Positions 28,068-38,228 of a DNA stretch of 64,000 nucleotides are shown here, piece after piece. The DNA lies in NCBI RefSeq assembly GCF_016862775.1, contig NZ_BONP01000007.1:62001-126000 (forward strand), read 5' to 3'. Under the pieces are notes generated by a model. The model saw only the letters and a program-made list of their open reading frames with translations, was not told the DNA's origin and ran no database searches. This stretch comes from Cellulomonas phragmiteti. Lineage in GTDB: Bacteria > Actinomycetota > Actinomycetes > Actinomycetales > Cellulomonadaceae. The position numbers were made by a program, and so were the translations under genes. The number at the start of each line of letters is the position of its first letter. Within the stretch, counting starts at the first letter, position 1.

Positions 28068-28087
28068 GTCCGGACCCTCGGCGCGTC

Positions 28088-30319
28088 TCAGTGGATGATC
28101 GCGAACCGGTCGTACAGCCGGCGCAGGGGACGCGGTGCCCACCAGTTGGCGCGGTCGAGGACCGTCATCGTCGCCGGGACGAGGAGCAGGCGCACGAGCG
28201 TCGCGTCGATCAGCACGGCGAACGCGAGCGCGAAGCCCACCTGCTTGATGACGACGAGGTCGCCGGCGACGAAGCCCGCGAACACCACGATGATGATCGC
28301 CGCCGCCGACGTGATGATCCGCCCCGACCGCTGCAGCCCGAGCAGGACCGCCCGGTCGGTGGGCATACCGGTGTCGTACAACTCCTTGATGCGTGCCAGC
28401 AGGAAGACCTCGTAGTCCATCGCCAGACCGAACGCGAACGCGATCACGAGCGCCAGCACGTACGTCTCGATGCCACCGGTCGAGGTGAAGCCGAGCAGGC
28501 CCTCGAGGTGCCCGTCCTGGAACGCCCAGACCAGGACGCCGAGCGACGCGACGATCGACAACGCGTTGGTCACCAGCGCCTTGACGGGGATCACGACGGA
28601 CCCGGTCATGAGGAACAGCAGCACCAGCGTGGCCGCCCCCACGATCCCGAGCGCGATCGGGGCGCGCGCCAGCAGCGCGTCGGTGAAGTCGATCTGCGAC
28701 GCGGCCTGCCCCACCACCCAGCGCTCGAACGGGGCGTCGAGGCCGCGCACCTCCCGCACGACGTCGGCCGCGACCGCGCCACCGGGGTCGTCGGTGTCCG
28801 CGCGCACGCCGATGACGACGTAGGCGCCCAGCGCCGCCGGGGGGTCGACCGCCACGACACCGGGCAGCTCCGCCAGCTCGTCCGTCCACGCGGTGGCGTC
28901 CGGCAACGAGGCGGCGGCGACGACCGTGACCGCCGCCGACGAGGCGGCCGGGTAGTTCTCCTCCAGGTCCGCCACGTACGCGCGCTGCGTCGTGCCCTCC
29001 GGGAGCAGCTCGAGACCGCTGATCCGCAGCTGCATGTGCAGGGCCGGCGACGCCAGCAGGGCCAGCAGCGCCACCGACCCCAGCATCACCCACCACGGAT
29101 GGCGCTGCACCCGGCCCGCCAGCGACGAGAACGCACCCTCCTCGGCGCCCACGTCCGAGGCGCGGCGCAGGCCCGGCACGCGGGCGAGCAGCCCGGGCCT
29201 GGCCAGCCGGCGGCCCGTCAGCACCAGCAGCGCGGGGACGAGCGTCACCGCCGTCGCCACCGCGACCAGCACGACCGCGACGCCGCCCGCGCCGACCGCC
29301 CGCAGGATGTCCGGCCGGAACACCAGCAGCCCCGCGATCGACACCGCCACCGTCACCGCCGAGAACACCACCGTGCGCCCCGCGGTCGCCATCGTCCGCT
29401 CGACCGCGGTGACCACGGCGCCGTCACCGCGACGACGCCGGCTGCCCGCGCCGTCGTCGGCCCCGACCGTGCGGTGCAGCTCCTCGCGGTACCTCGAGAC
29501 GATGAGCAGCCCGTAGTCGATCGACAGCCCCAGCCCGAGCACGGTCACGACGTTCACCACCGACGCGTCGACGTCCATGACGTACGTCAGCGCGAGGAGG
29601 GCGCCCAGGCCGCCCGCGATCGACGCGAGCGCTCCCGCCATCGGCATCCCGGCGGCGAGGAACCCGCCGAACACGACCACCATGATGAGCAGGGCGATCG
29701 GCAGCGCCACGAGCTCGCCGGTGCGCAGGTCGTCCTCGACCTGCTGCGTGATCTCCTCGACGATCAGGTGCTCGGCCCCGACCACACCACCGACCGTCGG
29801 TGCCACGGCACGCAGCTCGCCCGGCACGTCCGCCAGGCGCTCCTCCACGGCGGCGAGCGCGCTCGCCTGCCGGGCACCACCCAGGTCCGGCTCGAGCTCG
29901 ACCACGAGGAGGAACCCGTCGCCGTCCTGGGCGAGCAACGGCGCGGCCGCCGGGTTGGTGACGCCCCCCGGGAGGACGAGCGGGTCGATGACGGACGCCA
30001 CCCCGTCGACCGCCGCGAGGTCGGCGCGCGCCGGCTCGAGCGCCGGCCCGACCTCCGGGTCCGCCGGATCGAGGCCCGACAGCACGAGGTTCACGTTGGG
30101 GCCGGTCGTCCGCTCGTCCGCGAGGATCTGCAGCCCGCGGGTCGACTCCGCGCCCGGCACTCCCGGCGAGCCCGTGGCGACCCGGTCGAACAGGTTCTCG
30201 CCGTGCACCCCCTGGACCGCCAGGGCGTACCCCAGGACCGTGAGCACCAGCCAGGCGACGACCGTCAGACGCGGGTGGTGGGCGACGGTGCGACCCAGGC
30301 GAGCGAACACGCGGGTCAT
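28088..30319 (-). CDS. MMPL/RND-family membrane transporter
   Basis: 743 residues, the usual size for a single-chain MMPL transporter. First helix at residues 15-35, an extracytoplasmic domain, helices 2-6 with GLGLSIDYGLLIVSRYREEL (about 265), then the same plan repeated, ending AFAFGLAMDYEVFLLARIKELYD. The two acidic repeats with D-Y in TM4 and TM10 are the proton-relay hallmark. It probably exports a lipid or small molecule. The frame is open far upstream but only as antisense to rarA; ATG 30319 begins MTRVFARLGRTVAHHP. Confidence 0.93.
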   Translation of the reverse strand: MTRVFARLGRTVAHHPRLTVVAWLVLTVLGYALAVQGVHGENLFDRVATGSPGVPGAESTRGLQILADERTTGPNVNLVLSGLDPADPEVGPALEPARADLAAVDGVASVIDPLVLPGGVTNPAAAPLLAQDGDGFLLVVELEPDLGGARQASALAAVEERLADVPGELRAVAPTVGGVVGAEHLIVEEITQQVEDDLRTGELVALPIALLIMVVVFGGFLAAGMPMAGALASIAGGLGALLALTYVMDVDASVVNVVTVLGLGLSIDYGLLIVSRYREELHRTVGADDGAGSRRRRGDGAVVTAVERTMATAGRTVVFSAVTVAVSIAGLLVFRPDILRAVGAGGVAVVLVAVATAVTLVPALLVLTGRRLARPGLLARVPGLRRASDVGAEEGAFSSLAGRVQRHPWWVMLGSVALLALLASPALHMQLRISGLELLPEGTTQRAYVADLEENYPAASSAAVTVVAAASLPDATAWTDELAELPGVVAVDPPAALGAYVVIGVRADTDDPGGAVAADVVREVRGLDAPFERWVVGQAASQIDFTDALLARAPIALGIVGAATLVLLFLMTGSVVIPVKALVTNALSIVASLGVLVWAFQDGHLEGLLGFTSTGGIETYVLALVIAFAFGLAMDYEVFLLARIKELYDTGMPTDRAVLLGLQRSGRIITSAAAIIIVVFAGFVAGDLVVIKQVGFALAFAVLIDATLVRLLLVPATMTVLDRANWWAPRPLRRLYDRFAIIH

Positions 30320-30414
30320 GCTCGCAGGTGACGGGTCCCCGGCGCATGTCACGGCACCGGGCCGCAGGGTCGCGCACGCCCGTGACCGGGCGGCCGCGCC
30401 GGGGCCACGGTGCG

Positions 30415-30420
30415 TAGGCT
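30415..30420 (+). promoter_or_regulatory. Putative -10 for leaderless rarA
   Basis: TAGGCT ends 7 bases before ATG 30428. No ribosome binding site is seen. Confidence 0.45.
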
Positions 30421-30427
30421 CGCCCGC

Positions 30428-31837
30428 ATGGACCTGTTCGACGCGGTCTCCTCGACCGCGCAGGGGCTGCCCGCGCCGTCCGCCGGAGCGCCCCTCGCCG
30501 TGCGGATGCGCCCGCGCACCCTCGGTGAGGTGGCCGGCCAGGCGCACCTGCTCGTGCCCGGCTCGCCCCTGCGCCGCCTCGTCGAGCCCGCCGACGAGGG
30601 CACCCGGCGCGCCGCACCGTCGTCCGTCGTGCTCTGGGGGCCCCCGGGCACCGGCAAGACGACGCTCGCCTACCTCGTCGCCAGCACCTCCGGGCGCCGG
30701 TTCGTCGAGCTGTCCGCCGTGACAGCCGGCGTCAAGGACGTCCGCGCCGTCGTCGAGGACGCCCGCCGCCGGCTCGCCGCCGACGGCTCCGAGACCGTCC
30801 TGTTCATCGACGAGGTGCACCGCTTCACCAAGGCGCAGCAGGACGCGCTCCTGCCGAGCGTGGAGAACCGCTGGGTGACGCTCGTCGCCGCGACGACCGA
30901 GAACCCCTCCTTCTCGGTCAACTCCCCGCTGCTGTCCCGCTCGCTGCTCCTGACCCTGCAGCCGCTGACGACCGACGACGTCCGGGCCCTCGTCGAGCGT
31001 GCCGTGCGCGACGAGCGCGGCCTCGGCGGCGCCGTCGCCCTCGACGACGACGCCGTCGACCACCTGCTGCGCCTCGCGGGCGGCGACGCGCGCAAGGCCC
31101 TGACGATCCTCGAGGCCGCCGCGGGCTCCGGCCTGTCCGACCGCGGCCCCGACGTCGACGCCGCGACGCCCGTGACGATCGACCTCGCGACCGTCGAGCG
31201 CGCGATCGACGTCGCCGCCGTGCGCTACGACCGCGACGGCGACCAGCACTACGACGTCATCAGCGCGTTCATCAAGTCGATGCGCGGCTCCGACGTCGAC
31301 GCCTCCCTGCACTACCTGGCCCGCATGGTCGCCGCGGGGGAGGACCCCCGCTTCATCGCCCGGCGCATCGTCATCGCCGCGGCCGAGGACGTCGGCATGG
31401 CCGACCCCAGCGCGCTGCAGACCGCCGTCGCGGCTGCGCAGGCCGTCGCGCTCATCGGCATGCCCGAGGCCCGCATCATCCTCGCCGAGGCCGTCGTGCA
31501 CCTGGCGACGGCCCCGAAGTCCAACGCCGCGTACCTCGGGATCGACCGGGCGCTCGCGGACGTGCGGGCGGGACGGATCGGGACCGTGCCGGCGCACCTG
31601 CGGGACGCGCACTACGCCGGCGCGCAGGGGCTCGGCCACGGCGCGGGGTACCGCTACGCGCACGACGCGCCGCACGCGGTCGCCGCCCAGCAGTACCTCC
31701 CGGACGAGCTCGCCGGGACCCGGTACTACGAGCCGTCCGACCGCGGGTACGAGCGCTCCGTCGGCGAGCGCCTGACCCGGATCCGGGCGGTGCTCGACCC
31801 GTCGGGACGTCCGTCGGGGGACGCGGGGCCGACGTGA
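30428..31837 (+). CDS. rarA: Replication-associated recombination protein RarA (MgsA)
   Basis: 469 residues. AAA+ ATPase that acts at stalled forks. Walker [10 protein letters not shown] (about residue 75), Walker [10 protein letters not shown] (about residue 126), sensor AATTENPSF, and the C-terminal tetramerisation part ([29 protein letters not shown]). Start chosen by the conserved MDLFDAV and the -10 just upstream. Its position near alaS is typical. Confidence 0.95.
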   Translation: MDLFDAVSSTAQGLPAPSAGAPLAVRMRPRTLGEVAGQAHLLVPGSPLRRLVEPADEGTRRAAPSSVVLWGPPGTGKTTLAYLVASTSGRRFVELSAVTAGVKDVRAVVEDARRRLAADGSETVLFIDEVHRFTKAQQDALLPSVENRWVTLVAATTENPSFSVNSPLLSRSLLLTLQPLTTDDVRALVERAVRDERGLGGAVALDDDAVDHLLRLAGGDARKALTILEAAAGSGLSDRGPDVDAATPVTIDLATVERAIDVAAVRYDRDGDQHYDVISAFIKSMRGSDVDASLHYLARMVAAGEDPRFIARRIVIAAAEDVGMADPSALQTAVAAAQAVALIGMPEARIILAEAVVHLATAPKSNAAYLGIDRALADVRAGRIGTVPAHLRDAHYAGAQGLGHGAGYRYAHDAPHAVAAQQYLPDELAGTRYYEPSDRGYERSVGERLTRIRAVLDPSGRPSGDAGPT

Positions 31838-31917
31838 GGTGGTGCGCGGGCGCGGTCGCCGGGCCGAGCCGGAGCCGGCTGTGGGCCGGTGACGTCGGGC
31901 CGCCGCCGATCGTCGGG

Positions 31918-32132
31918 TAGTATCGACCGGTCGTCCGCCGTGCGCGGACGCCAGCACATCAGCACTCAGCATCAGCACAGCACCTGGGGCCCTAGCCCGC
32001 GGCACCGGTCGTCCTCGTGACGGACCGGGTGGCCGCACCGTGGTCGGCCCCACGCCCGCCGGAACCACTTCCGTCCGGACCTCGTCCGGAGCGCGGGTGT
32101 GCTCGTCCATCGACACGACAGGAAGTACCACT
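31918..32132 (+). promoter_or_regulatory. rpsD promoter and long structured leader
   Basis: TAGTAT (31918-31923) is a good -10. It leaves a leader of about 200 bases before the rpsD GTG. The leader holds a perfect hairpin TCCGGAC-CTC-GTCCGGA (32074-32090) and other GC-rich complementary stretches. S4 is a known autoregulator of its own operon in several bacteria, so an S4-binding leader is a reasonable inference. No open reading frame is convincing in the 295-base gap. Confidence 0.5.
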
Positions 32133-32759
32133 GTGAGCAGCGTGACCCGCTCGCGTCGCCAGGTCCGCCTGAGCCGCGCGCTCGGCCTGGCCCTGACGCC
32201 CAAGGCCGTCAAGCACTTCGAGAAGCGCCCCTACCCGCCCGGTGAGCACGGCCGCGCCCGTCGCCGCACCGAGTCCGACTACGCGGTGCGTCTGCGCGAG
32301 AAGCAGCGGCTGCGCGCGCAGTACGCGCTGCGCGAGAAGCAGCTCGCCAAGGCGTACGAGAACGCCCGCAAGGCCCCGGGCCTGACCGGTGAGGCCCTCG
32401 TCGAGGACCTCGAGACGCGTCTGGACGCCCTCGTCCTGCGTGCCGGGTTCGCGCGCACCATCCTGCAGGCGCGCCAGACGGTCACGCACCGTCACGTGCT
32501 CGTCGACGGCAAGATCGTCGACCGTCCGTCCTTCCGCGTGAAGGAGGGCCAGACGCTGCAGATCAAGCCGAAGTCCCAGGCCACCGTGCCGTTCCAGGTC
32601 GCCGCCGCCGGCGCCCACCGCGACGTCCTGCCGACGCTGCCGGGCTACCTCGAGGTCCAGCTCGAGAAGCTCAGCGCCACGCTGGTGCGTCGCCCCAAGC
32701 GCGCCGAGGTCCCCGTGACGTGCGAGGTCCAGCTGGTCGTGGAGTACTACGCCCGCTGA
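32133..32759 (+). CDS. rpsD: 30S ribosomal protein S4
   Basis: 208 residues. Primary 16S rRNA-binding protein. [17 protein letters not shown] and the S4 RNA-binding domain ([31 protein letters not shown], about residues 95-125) are clear. It lacks the N-terminal zinc cysteines found in some S4 forms. GTG 32133 has GGAAG 8-12 bases upstream; upstream in-frame codons lie in the leader. The stand-alone place beside rarA and alaS is the actinobacterial norm. Confidence 0.96.
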   Translation: MSSVTRSRRQVRLSRALGLALTPKAVKHFEKRPYPPGEHGRARRRTESDYAVRLREKQRLRAQYALREKQLAKAYENARKAPGLTGEALVEDLETRLDALVLRAGFARTILQARQTVTHRHVLVDGKIVDRPSFRVKEGQTLQIKPKSQATVPFQVAAAGAHRDVLPTLPGYLEVQLEKLSATLVRRPKRAEVPVTCEVQLVVEYYAR

Positions 32760-32769
32760 CGCACCTCCG

Positions 32770-32810
32770 ACGAACGCCTCGCCGCGCACCACGTGCGGCG
32801 GGGCGTTCGT
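32770..32810 (+). terminator. Terminator hairpin after rpsD
   Basis: ACGAACGCCTCGCCGC and GCGGCGGGGCGTTCGT form a 16-base stem with one G-U pair, 11 bases after the stop. The loop is short and itself partly paired (GCAC/GTGC). Confidence 0.75.
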
Positions 32811-32851
32811 GCGTCGGGGCCGACACGCACAGACGGGCGGGGTCACCCGGG

Positions 32852-32857
32852 TAGGGT
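32852..32857 (+). promoter_or_regulatory. Putative -10 for the DUF948 gene
   Basis: TAGGGT lies 50 bases before ATG 32907; a strong GGAGGAGG site (32892-32899) follows. Confidence 0.4.
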
Positions 32858-32906
32858 GGCGAGGTCCGGTCGCGGACGAGCAGGTACGGGCTGGAGGAGG
32901 ACGGGC

Positions 32907-33275
32907 ATGGTCTCGATCGGTGACGTCGCAGGGCTGATCGCCGCAGTGGCGTTCGTGGCCCTCGTCGGGTTCCTCGCACGTCCCCTCCTGCGGCTGGCCG
33001 ACGTCCTCGACGAGGCGCGCGCCTCGGTCAAGGAGATCACCGACCACGCCCTGCCCGTGCTCGACGAGACGGCCAAGGTCGTCGCGTCGTCGGCCGTGCA
33101 GATGGACAAGGTCGACACGGTGACGACCGCCGCCGCCCAGGTCAGCGAGAACGTGTCCGCGCTGACGTCGCTGGTCACGGCCACGGTCGGGGCTCCGCTG
33201 CTCAAGGTCGCCGCGTTCTCCTACGGCGTGCGTCGCGCCCTGGCGGGGCTGCGCGGCGGCGGTGCGGGACGGTGA
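32907..33275 (+). CDS. DUF948-like membrane-anchored protein
   Basis: 122 residues. One N-terminal helix (about 5-25, AGLIAAVAFVALVGFLA) is followed by a heptad-rich helix (LLRLADVLDEARASVKEITDHALPVLDETAKVVASSAVQMDKVDTV), typical of DUF948. ATG has a strong Shine-Dalgarno sequence. It forms a pair with the next gene directly upstream of alaS, a pairing common in actinobacteria. Function unknown. Confidence 0.85.
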   Translation: MVSIGDVAGLIAAVAFVALVGFLARPLLRLADVLDEARASVKEITDHALPVLDETAKVVASSAVQMDKVDTVTTAAAQVSENVSALTSLVTATVGAPLLKVAAFSYGVRRALAGLRGGGAGR

Positions 33276-33655
33276 GGCGGCTCTTCTGGGTCGGCGTCGG
33301 CGTCGCGGTGACCGTGGTCGTGATCCGCCGGGGCCGCCGCGTGGTCGAGCAGTACGTACCGGCCGGGACGACGGACGCCGTCGAGGGCGCCGTGCGGCTG
33401 TCCGGCGCGCTGCGTGCCGCACGGGACGACTTCCGCGCAGGCGTCGCGCAGCGCGAGGCCGAGCTGCTCGACGCGCTCGTCGGCGGCGCCGACGTCGACG
33501 CCCTGCGCGCCGCCGCCCCCCGGCACCGTGCCGAGCTGCGCGAGACGTTCGGTCGCCCCCCGCGGGACGACCTGGCCCGGGACCTGTCCGCCCGGGGGTG
33601 GGCCGACGAGCCCGTCACCGACCCGGACGACGACGCGCAGGCCCCCTTCTTCTGA
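33272..33655 (+). CDS. Small hypothetical membrane protein upstream of alaS
   Basis: 127 residues. A short N-terminal hydrophobic segment (LFWVGVGVAVTVVVI) precedes a helical, charged body (VRLSGALRAARDDFRAGVAQREAELLDALVG) and an acidic tail ending APFF. It resembles the small conserved protein (DUF6167-like) that follows DUF948 genes before alaS. The GTG start overlaps the previous stop by four bases. Function unknown. Confidence 0.8.
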   Translation: MRRLFWVGVGVAVTVVVIRRGRRVVEQYVPAGTTDAVEGAVRLSGALRAARDDFRAGVAQREAELLDALVGGADVDALRAAAPRHRAELRETFGRPPRDDLARDLSARGWADEPVTDPDDDAQAPFF

Positions 33656-33741
33656 GCGGTCCGCCGCTCCCTCCCCGGCACGCCGGGTCCACCCGAACCT
33701 TCCACTGCCCCGAGCGGTGGACCGCACCTGACGAGGACGAC

Positions 33742-36435
33742 ATGCGCACCGCCGAGATCCGCCAGCGCTGGCTCGACTACTTCGCGAGCAAGGACCACGC
33801 CATCGTGCCGTCCGTGCCGCTCATCTCCCCGGACCCGTCGATCCTGTTCACGATCGCCGGGATGGTGCCGTTCATCCCGTACATCCTCGGGACCCAGGAC
33901 GCGCCCTGGCCGCGGGTCGCCAACGCGCAGAAGTGCATCCGCACCAACGACATCGAGAACGTCGGACGCACCACGCGGCACGGCACGTTCTTCCAGATGC
34001 TCGGCAACTTCTCGTTCGGCGACTACTTCAAGGACGGCGCCATCGAGCTCGCCTGGGGCTTCCTCACGGGCTCGCAGGCCGACGGCGGCCTCGGGCTCGA
34101 CGGCGACCGGTTCTGGGTGACGATCTGGGACCAGGACACCGAGGCGGCGGACGCGCTCGTGCGCGTCGGCGTCGACCCGCGCCACATCGTGCGGCTCCCG
34201 CGCGAGGAGAACTTCTGGGACACCGGCCAGCCCGGGCCCGCCGGCCCCTGCGCCGAGTGGCACTACGACCGCGGTCCCGAGTTCGGGCCCGACGCCGTGG
34301 GCGGCACGGTCGACCCCGGGGGCGACCGGTACCTCGAGATCTGGAACCTCGTGTTCGACCAGTTCGTGCGGGGCGAGGGGCAGGGCAAGGACTACCCGCT
34401 GCTCGGTGAGCTCGAGCGCAAGGCCATCGACACGGGTGCGGGCCTCGAGCGCATCGCCTACCTGCTGCAGGGCAAGAACAACCTGTACGAGACCGACGAG
34501 GTCTTCCCGGTCATCGAGCGTGCCGCGGAGCTCGCGGGCCGCCGGTACGGCACCGGCGGCGAGGACGACGTGCGCCTGCGGGTCGTCGGCGACCACGTGC
34601 GCTCGGCGCTCATGCTCATCGCGGACGGCGTGACCCCGTCCAACGAGGGGCGCGGCTACGTGCTGCGTCGGCTCGTGCGGCGCGCTGTCCGCTCGATGCG
34701 CCTGCTGGGCGTGCCCGGGGCGGCGCTGCCCGAGCTGCTGCCCATCAGCCGGGACCTCATGTCGGCGTCGTACCCCGAGGTCGCGCGCGACTTCGACCGC
34801 ATCGCGCAGGTCGCGTACGGCGAGGAGGAGGCGTTCCTGCGGACCCTGACGTCCGGCACGACGATCTTCGAGGGCGCCGTCTCGACGGCGAAGTCCCGCG
34901 CGGGCGACTCGACCGCGGCGCTGAGCGGCGAGCAGGCGTTCGCGCTGCACGACACCTACGGGTTCCCCATCGACCTCACGCTCGAGATGGCCGCCGAGCA
35001 CGGTGTGAGCGTCGACGAGCAGGCGTTCCGCACGCTCATGCAGGCGCAGCGCGACCGCGCCCGCGCCGATGCGCTCGCCAAGAAGACGGGGCACGCGGAC
35101 ACCTCGGCGTACCAGCAGCTGCAGCAGTCGCTGAGCGCCGAGAACGGCGGCGGCGTGCGGTTCGTCGGCTACACGGACACGACCGCCGAGACGAAGGTGG
35201 TCGGTCTGCTGGTCGACGGCGTCCCGGCACCCGCGGCCACGGCACCCGCACAGGTGCAGGTCGTCCTCGACGTCACACCCTTCTACGCCGAGTCGGGCGG
35301 TCAGCTCGCCGACACGGGCACCATCCGCCTCGTCAACGGCGGGATCGTCGAGGTCGACGACGTCCAGGCGCCCGTCAAGGGGCTCTCGGTGCACCAGGGC
35401 CGGCTCGTCGACGGCACCCTCACGCTCGGGGACGCCGGCGTCGCGACCATCGACACGGCGCGACGGCGGGCGATCGCGCGCGCCCACACCGCGACGCACA
35501 TGGTCCACCAGGCGCTCCGCGAGGAGCTCGGGGACACGGCCACGCAGGCCGGCTCGGAGAACGCGCCCAGCCGGCTGCGGTTCGACTTCCGCTCCGGCGG
35601 TGCCGTGCCCGCGTCCTCGCTGTCGCAGATCGAGGGCCGGGTCAACGAGCGGCTGCAGGACGACCTCGAGGTCACCGACCGCACGATGGCGATCGACGAG
35701 GCGCGCGCGCTCGGTGCGATGGCGCTGTTCGGGGAGAAGTACGGCAACCAGGTGCGGGTCGTCTCCATCGGAGGTGACTGGTCGCGCGAGCTGTGCGCGG
35801 GCACGCACGTGCGTCGCTCCGGCGAGCTCGGGCTGGTCACGCTGCTCGGCGAGTCGTCCATCGGGTCAGGGGTCCGGCGCGTCGACGCCCTGGTCGGGGA
35901 CTCGGCGTACGGGTACCAGGCCAAGGAGCGCGCGCTGGTCAGCCAGCTGTCCGGTCTGCTCGGCGCGCGGCCCGACGAGCTCGGGGACCGTGTGTCGTCG
36001 TTGCTGACCCGGGTGCGCGAGTCCGAGAAGGAGCTCGCCGCGCTGCGGCAGGCCCAGGTGCTGGCGGCCGCAGGCTCGCTCGCCGCGGCCCCGCAGCAGG
36101 TCGGCGCAGTCCGGGTCGTCACGCACGACGCGGGTGAGGTCGCCGCACCGGACGACCTGCGCACGCTCGCGCTCGACGTGCGCGGCCGGCTGGGGGAGTC
36201 GTCCCCGGTCGTGGTCGCCGTGGGGGGCGTCGCCAAGGGACGACCCGTCGTGGTGATCGCGACCAACGCGGCCGCGCGGGAGGCCGGGCACCGGGCAGGG
36301 GCGCTCGTGCGGACCGCCTCGGGTGTGCTCGGCGGCGGCGGTGGCGGCAAGGACGACGTCGCCCAGGGCGGCGGCACGGACGCGACCCGGTTGACCGACG
36401 CGCTCGACGGCGTCGTCGCGGCGGTCCGTGGCTGA
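33742..36435 (+). CDS. alaS: Alanyl-tRNA synthetase
   Basis: 897 residues, full length. Catalytic core begins IRQRWLDYFASKDHAIVPS; the editing domain zinc ligands are in RAHTATHMVHQALRE and LCAGTHVRRSGEL (about residues 580 and 685); the C-terminal glycine-rich C-Ala region GGGGGGKDDVAQGGG ends the protein. ATG 33742 follows a purine site (acgaggacg). Upstream reading is out of phase with the previous gene. Confidence 0.97.
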   Translation: MRTAEIRQRWLDYFASKDHAIVPSVPLISPDPSILFTIAGMVPFIPYILGTQDAPWPRVANAQKCIRTNDIENVGRTTRHGTFFQMLGNFSFGDYFKDGAIELAWGFLTGSQADGGLGLDGDRFWVTIWDQDTEAADALVRVGVDPRHIVRLPREENFWDTGQPGPAGPCAEWHYDRGPEFGPDAVGGTVDPGGDRYLEIWNLVFDQFVRGEGQGKDYPLLGELERKAIDTGAGLERIAYLLQGKNNLYETDEVFPVIERAAELAGRRYGTGGEDDVRLRVVGDHVRSALMLIADGVTPSNEGRGYVLRRLVRRAVRSMRLLGVPGAALPELLPISRDLMSASYPEVARDFDRIAQVAYGEEEAFLRTLTSGTTIFEGAVSTAKSRAGDSTAALSGEQAFALHDTYGFPIDLTLEMAAEHGVSVDEQAFRTLMQAQRDRARADALAKKTGHADTSAYQQLQQSLSAENGGGVRFVGYTDTTAETKVVGLLVDGVPAPAATAPAQVQVVLDVTPFYAESGGQLADTGTIRLVNGGIVEVDDVQAPVKGLSVHQGRLVDGTLTLGDAGVATIDTARRRAIARAHTATHMVHQALREELGDTATQAGSENAPSRLRFDFRSGGAVPASSLSQIEGRVNERLQDDLEVTDRTMAIDEARALGAMALFGEKYGNQVRVVSIGGDWSRELCAGTHVRRSGELGLVTLLGESSIGSGVRRVDALVGDSAYGYQAKERALVSQLSGLLGARPDELGDRVSSLLTRVRESEKELAALRQAQVLAAAGSLAAAPQQVGAVRVVTHDAGEVAAPDDLRTLALDVRGRLGESSPVVVAVGGVAKGRPVVVIATNAAAREAGHRAGALVRTASGVLGGGGGGKDDVAQGGGTDATRLTDALDGVVAAVRG

Positions 36436-37006
36436 CGGCGCGCGCGCCGCGGGGTCGGACGCCGACGCGGTGATGCGCGGCGTCCGGCTGGCGGTCGACG
36501 TCGGGACCGTGCGCGTCGGGGTCGCCGCGAGCGATCCCGACGGCACGCTCGCGACGCCGGTCGAGACGCTCGCGCGCGCGAGCGGCAAGCCGTCGTCGAC
36601 GTCGTCCGACGTCGCGCGGATCGCGGACGAGGCGCGGGAGCGACGTGCGGATGTCGTGTACGTCGGCCTTCCACGTCATCTGTCCGGGGCCGAGGGGTCG
36701 TCGGCAGGGGTCGCTCGCGCGTACGCTGTCGCACTGGCGCACGCGGTCGGACCCGTCCAGGTCCGGCTCGTGGATGAGCGGATGAGCACGGTGTCCGCGC
36801 ATCACGCGCTCCAGGCGGCCGGCCGATCCGGGCGCCGCCACCGGCAGGTCGTCGACCAGGCGGCCGCGGTGGTGATCCTGCAGCACGCGCTGGACACGGA
36901 GAGGTCCACGGGGCGGCGACCCGGGGAACGGGTCGAGGTCGCCCCGTACCGCTCCGTCCCGGAGCACGGGGGCGTTGCGGGCGACGGCACGACGACTGTG
37001 GAGTGA
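36428..37006 (+). CDS. ruvX: YqgF/RuvX-family putative Holliday junction resolvase
   Basis: 192 residues with an RNase H-like fold: RLAVDVGTVRVGVAASDPDG (about residue 20), VVYVGLPRHLSG, LVDERMSTVSA and VDQAAAVVILQHALD carry the conserved acidic residues. Members process pre-16S rRNA ends and may cut recombination intermediates. GTG 36428 overlaps the alaS stop by eight bases. An Arg/Gly-rich tail of about 35 residues follows the domain. Confidence 0.92.
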   Translation: MADGARAAGSDADAVMRGVRLAVDVGTVRVGVAASDPDGTLATPVETLARASGKPSSTSSDVARIADEARERRADVVYVGLPRHLSGAEGSSAGVARAYAVALAHAVGPVQVRLVDERMSTVSAHHALQAAGRSGRRHRQVVDQAAAVVILQHALDTERSTGRRPGERVEVAPYRSVPEHGGVAGDGTTTVE

Positions 37007-37013
37007 CGCGCAG

Positions 37014-38228
37014 GTGAGCAACCAGACGGAGTGGTGGGCCCCGGTGAAGGCGGACGAGAGCGTGACCGACCTGTTCGGCGGCGATCGTGCCGCGGCTGCA
37101 CCGGCTGCCGCCGAGCCGCGCCGTCGGTCCCGCGCGTCGGGGCGCAAGCGTGAGGAGCGCATGCGCAAGCAGCGCCGCCGGCGGTCGGTCTCCGTCCTCG
37201 TCGTCGCGCTCGTGCTGGTCGCCGGCGCGGGCTACGTCGTCGTCTCCCTCATGGGGGGATCGTTGTTCGGCGGGGGAGCGAGCCAGGCGCGTGAGGTGAC
37301 GGACTACCCGGGTCCGGGCCGCCCGGGCGCGCCGACCATCGTCATCAACGCCGGGGACTCGGGCGCCGCCATCGCCACCACCCTGCACCAGGCCGGGATC
37401 GTGGCCTCCGAGAGCGCCTTCCGGACCGCCTTCGAGGCGAACCCCGACGCGGCGCTCATCCAGCCCGGCACCTACCAGCTCATGCTCGAGATGAAGGCGG
37501 AGGACGCGGTCCGCTCGCTGCTCGACCCGAAGAGCAAGGTGTCGATGAAGGTGACGATCCCGGAGGGGTTCACCGCCGAGGACATCTTCACGCGGATCAA
37601 CACGGTGACCTCCATCAGCGTCGACGAGCTGCGCGCCGCGGCGGCGGACCCCGCCGCGACCGGGCTGCCGGCCGAGGCCGGGGGCAACGTCGAGGGGTGG
37701 CTCTTCCCGTCGACCTACCAGATCGAGCCCAACACGTCGGCGTCCGCGGTCCTGGCGCAGATGGTCACCAAGACGGTGGAGACCCTCACGTCGAAGGGCG
37801 TGCCGCAGGACCAGTGGCTGGAGGTGCTGACGAAGGCGTCCCTCATCGAGAAGGAGGCCAAGGTCGACGCCGACCGGCCCGTGATGGCGCGAGCGATCCA
37901 GAACCGGATCGACCGGGGGATGACCCTCGACATCGACGCCGCCGTCGCGTACGGCCTGCAGATCCCGGGCACGCAGCTGACCCGCGACCACATCCAGGAC
38001 CCGTCGAACCCGTACAACACGTACCGGCACGTGGGCCTGCCGCCGACGCCCATCGCCGCCCCGGGGGCCACGTCGATCGACGCGGTGCTCGCCCCGGCGG
38101 ACGGCAACTGGGTGTTCTGGGTCGCGATCAACCTGGACACCGGCGAGACGCGCTTCGCGGAGACCTACGACGAGCACCAGGACAACGTCGCGCTGCTGCG
38201 GCAGTGGCAGGCGGAGAACTCGGGGTGA
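37014..38228 (+). CDS. mltG: Endolytic murein transglycosylase MltG
   Basis: 404 residues. Basic, disordered N-terminus; one membrane helix at about residues 58-80; then a LysM-like and YceG domain outside the membrane. The catalytic glutamate is in KASLIEKEAKV (near residue 279), and HIQDPSNPYNTYRHVGLPPTPI is the family signature. It cuts nascent glycan strands and sets their length. GTG 37014 is preceded by acgcgcag, a weak site, 7 bases after ruvX. Confidence 0.95.
   Translation: MSNQTEWWAPVKADESVTDLFGGDRAAAAPAAAEPRRRSRASGRKREERMRKQRRRRSVSVLVVALVLVAGAGYVVVSLMGGSLFGGGASQAREVTDYPGPGRPGAPTIVINAGDSGAAIATTLHQAGIVASESAFRTAFEANPDAALIQPGTYQLMLEMKAEDAVRSLLDPKSKVSMKVTIPEGFTAEDIFTRINTVTSISVDELRAAAADPAATGLPAEAGGNVEGWLFPSTYQIEPNTSASAVLAQMVTKTVETLTSKGVPQDQWLEVLTKASLIEKEAKVDADRPVMARAIQNRIDRGMTLDIDAAVAYGLQIPGTQLTRDHIQDPSNPYNTYRHVGLPPTPIAAPGATSIDAVLAPADGNWVFWVAINLDTGETRFAETYDEHQDNVALLRQWQAENSG

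Noticed and set aside
30320-32212. Upstream extension of the MMPL transporter frame
   Set aside because: It runs antisense through rarA. The conserved first helix begins right after ATG 30319.
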